From a virus, in the IMG/VR virus record IMGVR_UViG_3300044621_000189, positions 1-35,602 of that record: a stretch of 35,602 nt of DNA, one strand, 5' to 3'. A program made the translations under genes and the position numbers. The notes under the pieces were generated by a model. It did not search any database. It had not been told where the DNA came from and saw nothing but the letters and a program-made list of their open reading frames with translations. Of this stretch, positions 28,180 to 35,602 are shown piece by piece (positions within the stretch are counted from its first letter, which is position 1; each line of letters opens with the position of its first letter).

Positions 28180-29435
28180 GTGATTTAAATTTCTCCCTCC
28201 TGCCCTGGCAGCAAGAAGTCTTTAAGGACACAGCCCGATTCAAGGTCATTGCGGCTGGCCGTCGGTGTGGCAAGTCGCGCTTGTGCGCCGTGACCCTGAT
28301 CATTGAAGCCCTGAAGTGCCCGCAAGGCTCGGCGGTTCTTTACGTTAGTCCCACTATGGGACAGTCCCGCCAGATTGTGTGGGACTTGTTGCTAGAGCTG
28401 GGCCGAGATGTGATCCAGTCCAGCCATGTGAACAATCTGGACATCACCATGATCAATGGTGCCAAGATTTACGTTCGCGGAGCTGACCGGCCTGATACGC
28501 TGCGAGGTGTTTCTCTCACCTACGCAGTGCTCGACGAGGTGGCGGACATTAAGCCGGAAGCCTGGGAACAAGTTATTCGCGCCAGCTTGTCTGACCGCAA
28601 GGGCCGCGCCCTATTTCTGGGGACACCAAAGGGTAGAAATTGGTTCTACGATTTGTTCAAATTGGGTCAGTCGCAAGAGGATAGTGAGTGGAAGAGCTGG
28701 CATTTCACGACTAGGGACAATCCGCTTATTGATCCTTCCGAAATCGAGAGCGCAAAGAAGACGCTATCGAGTTTCGCGTTCAAAACCGAGTACTTGGCGA
28801 GCTTCGACAACGCGGGATCAAACATCTTTCGGGAAGAATGGCTAAAGTACGGAGAAGAACCGAACAGCGGCAGCTACTTCATCGCGGTGGACTTGGCGGG
28901 TTTTGAGGAAGTGGCCAAGCAAGCGGCCAACGCCAAGAAGAGATTGGACGAATCGGCTATTGCGATCGTCAAGGTGACGGAGGATGGCAAGTGGTTCGTC
29001 AAGGAAATCGAGCACGGGCGCTGGGATGTGCGGGAGACGGCCGCTAAGATCCTGATGAAGATCCGGGACTACCGCCCGCTGTCCGTCGGGATTGAGCGCG
29101 GATCGCTAAAAAACGCGGTTTTGCCGTATTTGAGCGATCTGATGCGAAAAAATAACGTCTACGCGCATATCATTGACCTGACGCACGGGAACCGAAAGAA
29201 GGCGGATCGCATCATTTGGGCCTTGCAGGGCCGCTTTGAGCATGGCAGAATCGTGCTAAATCAGGACGAAGACTGGTCCGATTTCATCGACCAAACGCTC
29301 ATGTTCCCGGCACAGGGTGTTCACGATGATTTGCCCGATGCTTTATCATATATAGACCAGCTTGCGGTCACATCTTACTTCGAACAGGACGAACAAGATG
29401 ACTGGCAACCGCTGGATGTAATTTCAGGGGTGTGA
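28176..29435 (+). CDS. Terminase large subunit (419 aa)
   Basis: GTG 28176, overlapping the previous stop as GTGA, gives MSDLNFSLLPWQQEVFKDTA. The ATPase shows Walker A AAGRRCGKS (26-34), Walker B YAVLDE (116-121) and the coupling motif LGTP (148-151). The RNase H-like nuclease shows FIAVDLAG (Asp239), GIERG (Glu307) and HDDLPDAL (Asp385), the three acidic metal ligands. It pumps DNA into the procapsid and cuts the concatemer. The length is slightly short for a TerL, but every motif is present. The small subunit candidate and an HNH gene precede it. Confidence 0.93.
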   Translation: MSDLNFSLLPWQQEVFKDTARFKVIAAGRRCGKSRLCAVTLIIEALKCPQGSAVLYVSPTMGQSRQIVWDLLLELGRDVIQSSHVNNLDITMINGAKIYVRGADRPDTLRGVSLTYAVLDEVADIKPEAWEQVIRASLSDRKGRALFLGTPKGRNWFYDLFKLGQSQEDSEWKSWHFTTRDNPLIDPSEIESAKKTLSSFAFKTEYLASFDNAGSNIFREEWLKYGEEPNSGSYFIAVDLAGFEEVAKQAANAKKRLDESAIAIVKVTEDGKWFVKEIEHGRWDVRETAAKILMKIRDYRPLSVGIERGSLKNAVLPYLSDLMRKNNVYAHIIDLTHGNRKKADRIIWALQGRFEHGRIVLNQDEDWSDFIDQTLMFPAQGVHDDLPDALSYIDQLAVTSYFEQDEQDDWQPLDVISGV

Positions 29436-29437
29436 CT

Positions 29438-31468
29438 ATGGAACCTAACGAATTCTACGAACCTACCGAGGGTGACAAGGAGCTTCTAGCATTCGTTACG
29501 GATCACTGCGACCGCTGGCGCGACTGGCGCGACACCAACTTCCTGCCTTCGTACCTGGAGTATGAGCGCATCTTCCGTGGCCAGTGGGCGGCGGAGGACA
29601 AGATGCGCGAATCTGAGCGCTCCAAGCTGGTGACTCCTGCCACGCAGCAGGCCGTTGAGACTCGGCACGCGGAGATCATGGAAGCGATCTTCGGCCAGGG
29701 CGAGTTTTTCGACATTGAGGACGATCTCAAGGACATCGACGGCAACCCGTTGGATGTTGAGATGCTCAAAGCCCAGTTGATGGAGGATTTCAAGCAGGAC
29801 AAGATCCGCAAATCCATCGACCAGATCGAATTGATGGCCGAAATCTACGGCACGGGCATTGGCGAGATCGTTGTCAAGACTGAAAAGACGTTTGTCCCCG
29901 CTACGCAGGCGATTCCTGGCCAGATGGGCCAAGCGGCCATCGGTGTGATTGAAAAGCCCCGCGTTGCGGTGAAGATTGTGCCGGTCAACCCCAAGAATTT
30001 CTTGTTTGACCCCAACGGCACGAGCGTTGATGACTGCATGGGTGTGGCAATCGAGAAGTATGTCTCGATTCACAAGGTGGTTGAGGGCATGGAGCGCGGG
30101 ATCTACCGCAAGGTGAACATCCAGCCCGCTGGGGAAGACACCGATCTGGAGCCGACGCAGGAGATCAGCCAGTACGAGAGCGATAAGGTTCGTCTCTTGA
30201 CGTACTACGGCCTGGTGCCGCGTGAGTACTTGAAGGCTGCGGAAGAAAACGAAGTCGAAGACCTGTTCCCCGATGATTCGGTGGCCGATGAGTACAGCGA
30301 TCTGGTGGAAGCGATCGTGGTGATCGCCAACGAAGGCTATCTGCTCAAGGCCGAAGAGAACCCGTACATGATGAAGGATCGCCCTGTGCTGTCCTATCAA
30401 GATGATACGGTGCCCAACCGTTTGCTGGGGCGCGGTACGGTCGAGAAGGCCTACAACATGCAAAAGGCCATTGATGCCGAGGTGCGTAGCCACCTTGACT
30501 CGCTGGCGCTGACCACCGCCCCCATGATGGCGATGGATGCCACGCGTCTGCCTCGTGGTGCGAAGTTTGAGGTCAAGCCGGGTAAGGCGATCCTCACGAA
30601 CGGCAATCCCAACGAGATTCTGTTCCCGTTCAAGTTCGGCAACACCGATGGTGCGAACCTCGCCACGGCCAAGGACTTCGAGCGCATGCTGCTGCAATCG
30701 ACGGGCACGCTCGATAGCCAAGGCATGGTCAGTCAAGTCTCCCGCGATGCGGGTGGCCTGTCGATGGCAGTGGCCACGATCATCAAGAAGTACAAGCGAA
30801 CGCTGGTCAACTTCCAGGAAGACTTCCTGATTCCGTTCATCCAAAAGGCGGCGTTTCGCTACATGCAGTTTGACCCCGAGCGCTATCCGTCGGTGGATAT
30901 GAAGTTTATCCCGACGGCAACCCTTGGCATCATCGCTCGCGAGTACGAGCAGCAACAGTTCATTGGCTTGCTGCAGACGCTCGGCCCGAACACTCCGGTG
31001 CTGCCGCTGCTCCTGAAGGGCATCTTGACCAACAGCAGCCTCACCAACCGCTACGAACTCATCGGTGCTCTGGAGCAGATGGCTCAGCCCAATCCCGAGG
31101 CGCAGCAGATGGAGATGGCCAAGCAGCAGCTCGCACTGCAAGCGGCTCAGGCTCAGATCGCGGTGCAGACGACGCAAGCCGAGCAGAACCGGGCAGAGGC
31201 TGCGAAGCTGATGACCGAGGCGCAACTGATGCCGCAGGAAGTGCAGGCCAAGGTGATCGCATCGACGACGAAGAACCTGCCTGCTGGCGCTGAGTCGCAG
31301 GAGTTCGACAAGCGCGTGAAGATCGCAGAGCTGATGCTCAAGGAAGCGGACATTAAAAATAAGTCCAAGATCGTTGAGCTTCAGATGGCCGAGAAGCAAA
31401 ACAAGGTCAGCGGTATGGAGCAGGACTTCTTGGACGAGCTGACCAAGGAGCTGGGCAATGGACGTTGA
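29438..31468 (+). CDS. Portal protein, P22-like (676 aa)
   Basis: ATG 29438 is chosen over the overlapping GTG six bases upstream because AGGGG lies seven bases before it. The N-terminus includes WRDWRDTNFLPSYLEYERIF and TPATQQAVETRHAEIMEAIF, followed by PVNPKNFLFDPNG and SYQDDTVPNRLLGRGTVEKA, segments typical of long podovirus portals. The last 130 residues are a Gln/Ala-rich coiled coil (QQMEMAKQQLALQAAQAQIA), like the P22 portal barrel. It forms the dodecameric DNA gateway and docks TerL and the tail adaptor. The fibre gene overlaps its end by 11 bases. Confidence 0.9.
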   Translation: MEPNEFYEPTEGDKELLAFVTDHCDRWRDWRDTNFLPSYLEYERIFRGQWAAEDKMRESERSKLVTPATQQAVETRHAEIMEAIFGQGEFFDIEDDLKDIDGNPLDVEMLKAQLMEDFKQDKIRKSIDQIELMAEIYGTGIGEIVVKTEKTFVPATQAIPGQMGQAAIGVIEKPRVAVKIVPVNPKNFLFDPNGTSVDDCMGVAIEKYVSIHKVVEGMERGIYRKVNIQPAGEDTDLEPTQEISQYESDKVRLLTYYGLVPREYLKAAEENEVEDLFPDDSVADEYSDLVEAIVVIANEGYLLKAEENPYMMKDRPVLSYQDDTVPNRLLGRGTVEKAYNMQKAIDAEVRSHLDSLALTTAPMMAMDATRLPRGAKFEVKPGKAILTNGNPNEILFPFKFGNTDGANLATAKDFERMLLQSTGTLDSQGMVSQVSRDAGGLSMAVATIIKKYKRTLVNFQEDFLIPFIQKAAFRYMQFDPERYPSVDMKFIPTATLGIIAREYEQQQFIGLLQTLGPNTPVLPLLLKGILTNSSLTNRYELIGALEQMAQPNPEAQQMEMAKQQLALQAAQAQIAVQTTQAEQNRAEAAKLMTEAQLMPQEVQAKVIASTTKNLPAGAESQEFDKRVKIAELMLKEADIKNKSKIVELQMAEKQNKVSGMEQDFLDELTKELGNGR

Positions 31469-33401
31469 AAGCCTCGCTAAACAGCTAATCCTCCAAGGCA
31501 TGTCCGAGGAACAGCAAAAGGCTGTTCTGGACTCCATTCGCGGCACGATGGCCAAGAGCCGCGAGCTGCAAAAGCAAAAGGTTGGCGAGCAGGCTCGTCT
31601 GGTGATCGAGGCGCTCAAGAAGATTGAGTCAGACATTCGTTCAAAATATGACGAAGTCGGCAACAAGATCGAACAGCGCGTTGCCTCCATCAAGGACGGC
31701 AAAGATGGGCGAGACGGCACCAATGGGCGCGACGGCCGTGCGGGTCGCGATGGATCTACTGGCCCAATGGGGCCCAAGGGTGCTGACGGTCGCAACGGGG
31801 TGGACGGTCAAGACGGTGTAGATGGTGTCTCTGTCACCGACGCGCACATTGACTTTGATGGCTCGCTGATCATCAGCTTGTCCTCGGGCCGTACGATCAA
31901 CGTGGGCGAAGTGGTCGCCCCTGATCTGGCCGAGAAGATCAAGGTCATCACGAATGGCGGCGGCACGAGCCAGTCGGTGCTCGATACCCTGGCCTCGCTT
32001 CAGACCCAGATCAACAACATCTACCCCAGCCAGACTGGCAATGCGGGTAAATTCCTCACGACTAACGGAACGGCTGTTTCTTGGGCGTCGGTGGCGGGTG
32101 GCCTTTCATACCAGGGTACTTGGAACGCATCGACCAACACCCCGACGCTGGCCTCTGGCGTTGGCACGAATGGCTACTACTACATCGTAGCCACGGCGGG
32201 TTCGACCAACCTAGACGGTATCACCGACTGGCAGATTGGCGACTGGCTGATGTTCAACGGCACGGTCTGGCAGAAAATTGACCAGTCGAACCTCGTGACT
32301 TCGGTCAACGGTCAGACGGGCGCTGTGTCGCTGACGACGACGAACATCAGCGAAGGCACTAACCAGTATTACCTTGATTCCCGTGCTCGCTCGGCGGTAA
32401 GTGCTGGGACGGGCATCAGCTACAGCAGCGCGACAGGCGTCATCACCAACAGCGCCCCAGATCAAACGGTGGCGCTGACTGCTGGTACAGGTATCAGCAC
32501 CTCTGGAACGTATCCCAACTTCACCATCACCAACAGTGCGCCAGATCAAACCGTATCGCTCACGGGCGCGGGTACTACGAGCATTAGTGGGACGTATCCG
32601 AGCTTTACGGTTACGTCGAATGACCAGTACACCGGCACCGTTACTTCAGTAGGCGGCACAGGCACCGTCAACGGCATTAGCCTGTCAGGCACGGTGACTT
32701 CCAGCGGAAGCCTGACACTGGGTGGCACACTTTCGGGTGTTGACCTCACAACCCAGGTGACCGGCACGCTGCCGATTGCCAATGGTGGTTCAGGCCAAAC
32801 CACCGCTCAAACGGCCATGAATGCCTTTGCGGGCGCGGTGACTTCTGGCTCGTACCTGCGCGGTAACGGCACTAACGTTGTTATGGCCTCGATTCAGGCT
32901 GGCGATGTACCGACGCTAAACCAGAACACCACGGGCACCGCTAGCAACGTAACGGGCACCGTCGCCATTGCCAACGGCGGTACAGGCCAGACGACGGCCA
33001 ACACGGCCTTCAACGCCCTGGCCCCGAGCCAGTCTTCGCAGTCGGGCAAGTACCTGACCACGGACGGAACGAATACTTCCTGGGCGACGGTCAATGCGGG
33101 GGCATCGCTGTCCAACGACACGGCGACCAGCACGAACCTGTACCCGCTCTTTGCGGCTGCAACTTCGGGCACTCCGACGACGCTGTACACGAGCAATGCT
33201 CAATACCTCTTCAAACCCAGCACGGGCGAGTTGAGTGTGAAGGCTCCGCGTGCGAGCAACGGCATTGTGGTGAACAGCCAGACGATTAGCGCTGATTACA
33301 CGATTGCCTCGGGCGATAATGGCGGCTCGTTCGGCCCCGTGTCGGTGGCTTCCGGCATCACGGTGACGGTTTCTTCTGGATCTACTTGGACGGTGGTATG
33401 A
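31458..33401 (+). CDS. Tail fibre with collagen-like repeat (647 aa)
   Basis: Residues 1-75 are helical and charged (SIRGTMAKSRELQKQKVGEQ). Residues 81-125 are fifteen Gly-x-y triplets (GKDGRDGTNGRDGRAGRDGS and onwards), a collagen-like trimer stalk. The remaining 500 residues are Thr/Ser/Gly-rich beta repeats. They include two copies of a 28-residue unit starting ITNSAPDQTV (DNA spaced 84 bp) and two IANGG(S/T)GQTTA motifs common to phage fibres. The start overlaps the portal gene. It is probably a trimeric fibre whose helical N-terminus attaches to the virion. Confidence 0.85.
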   Translation: MDVESLAKQLILQGMSEEQQKAVLDSIRGTMAKSRELQKQKVGEQARLVIEALKKIESDIRSKYDEVGNKIEQRVASIKDGKDGRDGTNGRDGRAGRDGSTGPMGPKGADGRNGVDGQDGVDGVSVTDAHIDFDGSLIISLSSGRTINVGEVVAPDLAEKIKVITNGGGTSQSVLDTLASLQTQINNIYPSQTGNAGKFLTTNGTAVSWASVAGGLSYQGTWNASTNTPTLASGVGTNGYYYIVATAGSTNLDGITDWQIGDWLMFNGTVWQKIDQSNLVTSVNGQTGAVSLTTTNISEGTNQYYLDSRARSAVSAGTGISYSSATGVITNSAPDQTVALTAGTGISTSGTYPNFTITNSAPDQTVSLTGAGTTSISGTYPSFTVTSNDQYTGTVTSVGGTGTVNGISLSGTVTSSGSLTLGGTLSGVDLTTQVTGTLPIANGGSGQTTAQTAMNAFAGAVTSGSYLRGNGTNVVMASIQAGDVPTLNQNTTGTASNVTGTVAIANGGTGQTTANTAFNALAPSQSSQSGKYLTTDGTNTSWATVNAGASLSNDTATSTNLYPLFAAATSGTPTTLYTSNAQYLFKPSTGELSVKAPRASNGIVVNSQTISADYTIASGDNGGSFGPVSVASGITVTVSSGSTWTVV

Positions 33402-34315
33402 CCCTCGTACTCAACGGCACTACTGGCGTCTCTGCGGTCGATGGCTCCGCGAGCACGCCTGCCATTCAAGGCAACGACTCCAACACCGGGATGTTCTTCC
33501 CCGCTGCTGACACCATCGCGTTTGCTGAAGGTGGTACGGAGGTCATGCGGATTGATAGTTCGGGGAACGTGGGCATCGGGCAAAGCACCACACCCTCGGT
33601 GTTCACTAACTACAAAAGCCTCTATCTAAACGGCTCTTCTGGCTCTGCAATACAGATGCAGTACGGCGGAAGTTTGGCATCAAACATTGTTGCCGACTCC
33701 AACGCAATGTATTTGCAGAATATTACCGCGCTTGTGTTTGGGACTGGGGGCACTGGAACTGGCACCGAACGCGCCCGCATCGACTCCAGCGGGAACCTGC
33801 TGGTGGGGACGACGAACGCCACGGGTGACGGCACCGGCATTGAGCTTAGGCCCAACACCGAAAACGGCGGTTTCTTCACTGTCAAGAAATCTTCGTCGTC
33901 TGTGTCTGGCGACAAATTCGTCATGTTTACCCGCAACGGCTCAGTCATTGGCTCGATCTCGCAAAACGGAACGACTGGCGTTACCTATTCAACTTCTTCC
34001 GACTACCGCCTAAAAGAAAACGTTGCGCCCATGACGGGGGCGCTTGCAAAGGTCGCATCGCTCAAACCTGTTACCTACAAGTGGAAGGCAGACGGCTCTG
34101 ACGGGCAGGGTTTCATAGCGCACGAACTGCAGGCTGTCGTGCCTGACTGCGTTGTTGGTGAAAAAGACGCGGTCGATGCAGAAGGCAACCCCATCTATCA
34201 AGGCATCGACACCAGCTTCTTGGTCGCCACGTTGACTGCAGCTTTGCAAGAGCTGAAGGCCGAACTCGACGCAGCCAAGACCCGCATCGCCGCGCTTGAA
34301 GGAGCCGCATCGTGA
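33398..34315 (+). CDS. Tail fibre with C-terminal peptidase S74 chaperone (305 aa)
   Basis: ATG 33398 overlaps the preceding stop (ATGA). The N-terminal part (MTLVLNGTTGVSAVDGSAST, GMFFPAADTIAFAEGG and two DSSGN-type motifs) is typical of beta-helical fibres. From about residue 200, SSDYRLKENVAPM, VTYKWKADG and GFIAHELQAVVPD define the S74 intramolecular chaperone, which trims itself off after trimer folding. Its Ser-Asp (Ser201-Asp202) is where cleavage is expected in this family. It ends in a coiled coil (LQELKAELDAAKTRIAALEG). It is probably a receptor-binding spike or fibre. Confidence 0.88.
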   Translation: MTLVLNGTTGVSAVDGSASTPAIQGNDSNTGMFFPAADTIAFAEGGTEVMRIDSSGNVGIGQSTTPSVFTNYKSLYLNGSSGSAIQMQYGGSLASNIVADSNAMYLQNITALVFGTGGTGTGTERARIDSSGNLLVGTTNATGDGTGIELRPNTENGGFFTVKKSSSSVSGDKFVMFTRNGSVIGSISQNGTTGVTYSTSSDYRLKENVAPMTGALAKVASLKPVTYKWKADGSDGQGFIAHELQAVVPDCVVGEKDAVDAEGNPIYQGIDTSFLVATLTAALQELKAELDAAKTRIAALEGAAS

Positions 34316-35010
34316 GTCTCGTAAAAGTACAAGGCAACGCCAGCGGCACGGGCATCTTCACGGTGGCCGCACCGAACAGCAATACGGATCGGACGCTGAC
34401 GCTGCCGGACAGCACGGGCACCATCGCCACGGCTGAATCCACTCTGTCGCAGTTCAATGTTTCTGGCTCTGCGCCGGTCTATGCCTGCCGCGCTTGGGTG
34501 AACTTTAACGGCACGGCAAGTAGCAACCTGACGGGAACATACTCGCAAAGTGGCACAACCATAACCATTACGATTACCAATCACGGGTTAATTGCGGGGA
34601 ACGGCGTCTATATAACATTCCAATCTGGCGCAGCAACCGCAGAGGCATTTACCGTTGTATCTGTAACCAATGCCAACGTGTTTGTCGTAACTTCGGCAAC
34701 ATCAAGGACTACAAGTGGAAACTGCACAGCCAACTTCAATACGATTCGGGCGAGTGGCAATGTGTCGAGCATCACGGATAATGGGACGGGTAACTACACA
34801 GTGAACTTTACGACTGCGCTGCCAGATGCAAATTACGGCGTCTCGTTCGGCAGTGGGTTTAACTATGGGGCTGTTTCACCTGCCACTATATTTGCTAATC
34901 CAGCGGGAACCAACGGGGCCAAGTCAACCGCGTCTTTGTCCTTAATAGCTTACAACAGTAGTTTTAGCATTTTTGACCCAGCAGAGGTTTACCTCGCCAT
35001 CTTCCGCTGA
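34312..35010 (+). CDS. Tail fibre/spike protein, beta-rich (232 aa)
   Basis: GTG 34312 overlaps the S74 gene stop as GTGA. The start (MSLVKVQGNASGTGIFTVAA) with LTLPDSTGTIATAE is the common N-terminal module of short fibres. The body is Thr/Ser/Asn-rich with strands such as GTTITITITNHGLIAGNGVY and NFTTALPDANYGVSFGSGF, the latter usual near fibre tips. It ends DPAEVYLAIFR. Two cysteines only. It is the third of four fibre genes in the cassette and may form a mixed fibre or an alternative tip. Confidence 0.78.
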   Translation: MSLVKVQGNASGTGIFTVAAPNSNTDRTLTLPDSTGTIATAESTLSQFNVSGSAPVYACRAWVNFNGTASSNLTGTYSQSGTTITITITNHGLIAGNGVYITFQSGAATAEAFTVVSVTNANVFVVTSATSRTTSGNCTANFNTIRASGNVSSITDNGTGNYTVNFTTALPDANYGVSFGSGFNYGAVSPATIFANPAGTNGAKSTASLSLIAYNSSFSIFDPAEVYLAIFR

Positions 35011-35019
35011 AAGAACCCA

Positions 35020-35196
35020 ATGACCAAACGAATAATCTACAAGACCCCCGACGGCGGCGTGGCTGTCATCATCCCAGCCACCACAATCGAAGCCTGCATG
35101 AAGGACATTCCAGAGGGCGCTGAGTACGCCATCGTGGATGTCTCCGAGATTCCGTCTGACAGAACATTCCGTGGAGCCTGGACATGGGCATCGTAA
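35020..35196 (+). CDS. Small phage protein of the fibre cassette (58 aa)
   Basis: The product is MTKRIIYKTPDGGVAVIIPA followed by TTIEACMKDIPEGAEYAIVD and ending RTFRGAWTWAS. This small alpha/beta protein (YK..DGGVAVI.PA...DVPEG..Y.I.D...P.DRTFR.AW) recurs directly behind tail-fibre genes in many phages, where it is thought to help fibre assembly. It overlaps the next gene by 13 bases. No enzymatic motif is present. Confidence 0.72.
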   Translation: MTKRIIYKTPDGGVAVIIPATTIEACMKDIPEGAEYAIVDVSEIPSDRTFRGAWTWAS

Positions 35197-35414
35197 TCGA
35201 CATCGACAAAGCCAAGGCCATCGGCCACGACATGCGCCGTGCTGCTCGGGCCGAGGAGTTCAAGCCCTACGATCTGAAGGCTACCATTCCGTCTGAAGCG
35301 GTTGCGGCTGAAGCTGCTCGTCAGGCTATCCGTGAGAAGTATGCTGCGATTCAGTCTGAGATTGATGCTGCGGCTACCACGGATGAGATTAAGGTTGCGC
35401 TATGTCTAACTTAA
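35184..35414 (+). CDS. Putative tail-fibre assembly-type helical protein (76 aa)
   Basis: The sequence begins MGIVIDIDKAKAIGHDMRRA and is helical and Ala-rich throughout (EAVAAEAARQAIREKYAAIQ, then SEIDAAATTDEIKVAL). The VIDI.KAK.I..D..R opening is common in small proteins encoded after phage fibres, often with a charged helical hairpin. It overlaps both neighbours (13 bases). It may be a fibre chaperone. Confidence 0.68.
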   Translation: MGIVIDIDKAKAIGHDMRRAARAEEFKPYDLKATIPSEAVAAEAARQAIREKYAAIQSEIDAAATTDEIKVALCLT

Positions 35415-35602
35415 AAGTCACCACCATTAACGACAAAGACGGCGGCAGCAATGCCGTCCTGTACGGCGTGGCCGCACCCACGGGGTCGATGGGGTTCAGA
35501 AATCGGATTTTGAACGGGGACTGTCGCATTGACCAGCGCAATGCTGGGGCGAGTGTGACGCCTACTAGTTCGGCTTATACGCTGGATCGGTGGGGTGTGC
35601 TG
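35402..35602 (+). CDS. Tail fibre, N-terminal part (3' truncated by window edge)
   Basis: From ATG 35402 the frame is open through the last base (67 complete codons). It starts MSNLKVTTINDKDGGSNAVL and then GFRNRILNGDCRIDQRNAGA and YTLDRWGVL. The FRNRILNGD.RIDQRNAG stretch is the known N-terminus of fibre proteins whose C-terminus matches the fragment at position 1 (QRIEGLN, FYITGVQLE). The two edges thus appear to be the same gene with roughly 45 to 50 codons missing between them. It is likely a receptor-binding fibre with a jelly-roll-like module. Confidence 0.82.
   Translation, partial: MSNLKVTTINDKDGGSNAVLYGVAAPTGSMGFRNRILNGDCRIDQRNAGASVTPTSSAYTLDRWGVL

Noticed and set aside
29486-31795. 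769-codon minus-strand ORF opposite the portal gene
   Set aside because: It is a shadow of the portal and fibre genes, produced by their codon bias. The + strand frame has clear portal features and coupling on both sides.
1-35602. CRISPR array, tRNA or rRNA genes, integrase and attachment sites
   Set aside because: I saw no regularly spaced repeats with spacers, no cloverleaf-like segment ending in CCA with a T-loop, and no tyrosine or serine recombinase motifs. A dedicated tRNA scan was not possible here.

Overview
The window is most of the genome of a tailed double-stranded DNA bacteriophage with a short, podovirus-type tail. It has a portal, a large terminase, a scaffold and HK97-like capsid protein, a P22/T7-type tail adaptor and nozzle, coiled-coil internal virion (ejection) proteins and several tail fibres. 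It has no tape measure, tail tube or sheath. No host gene, integrase, CI-type repressor, RNA polymerase or DNA polymerase is visible. The base composition, DnaA boxes of the Escherichia coli type and the many small genes known from uncultured aquatic phages suggest a proteobacterial, perhaps betaproteobacterial freshwater, host. This host assignment is inference.

Layout. Positions 1-16516 are rightward. They hold the end of a tail fibre, a small membrane and holin cluster (956-1696), the scaffold and major capsid genes (2149-3939), two clear terminators, a run of tiny basic or cysteine-rich proteins (4360-6003), the tail adaptor, nozzle and collar fibre (6000-8901), three internal virion genes (9173-13424), a second lysis block (holin, GH108 endolysin, HExxH protein; 14048-15424) and a metallophosphoesterase. 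Positions 16485-23184 form one tightly overlapped leftward operon of 16 genes. It carries a recombination and replication set (Sak4-like ATPase, DUF669 ssDNA-binding protein, Fe-S PD-(D/E)XK exonuclease, DEAD-type helicase, VRR-NUC nuclease) followed by small regulators and membrane peptides. It starts at a divergent control region with overlapping promoters (about 23234-23268) facing a Cro-like gene. Positions 23301-26331 are rightward again: Cro-like regulator, PAPS-reductase-like PP-loop protein and a TOPRIM primase-helicase.

Two structured noncoding stretches follow. One (26355-26516) is an array of direct and inverted TGACCCT heptamers. The other (26934-27260) holds a 20-bp operator-like dyad, about nine DnaA boxes (five perfect) and a G/C-tract hairpin. 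Together with the primase-helicase and the absence of a phage polymerase, they suggest a DnaA-dependent origin that recruits the host replisome. The packaging genes (small terminase candidate, an inserted HNH-AP2 endonuclease, TerL, portal) and then a tail-fibre cassette run to the right edge.

The last gene is the N-terminus of a fibre whose C-terminal type lies at position 1. The genome therefore appears circular or circularly permuted, but the two edges do not join in frame and a short piece seems to be missing.
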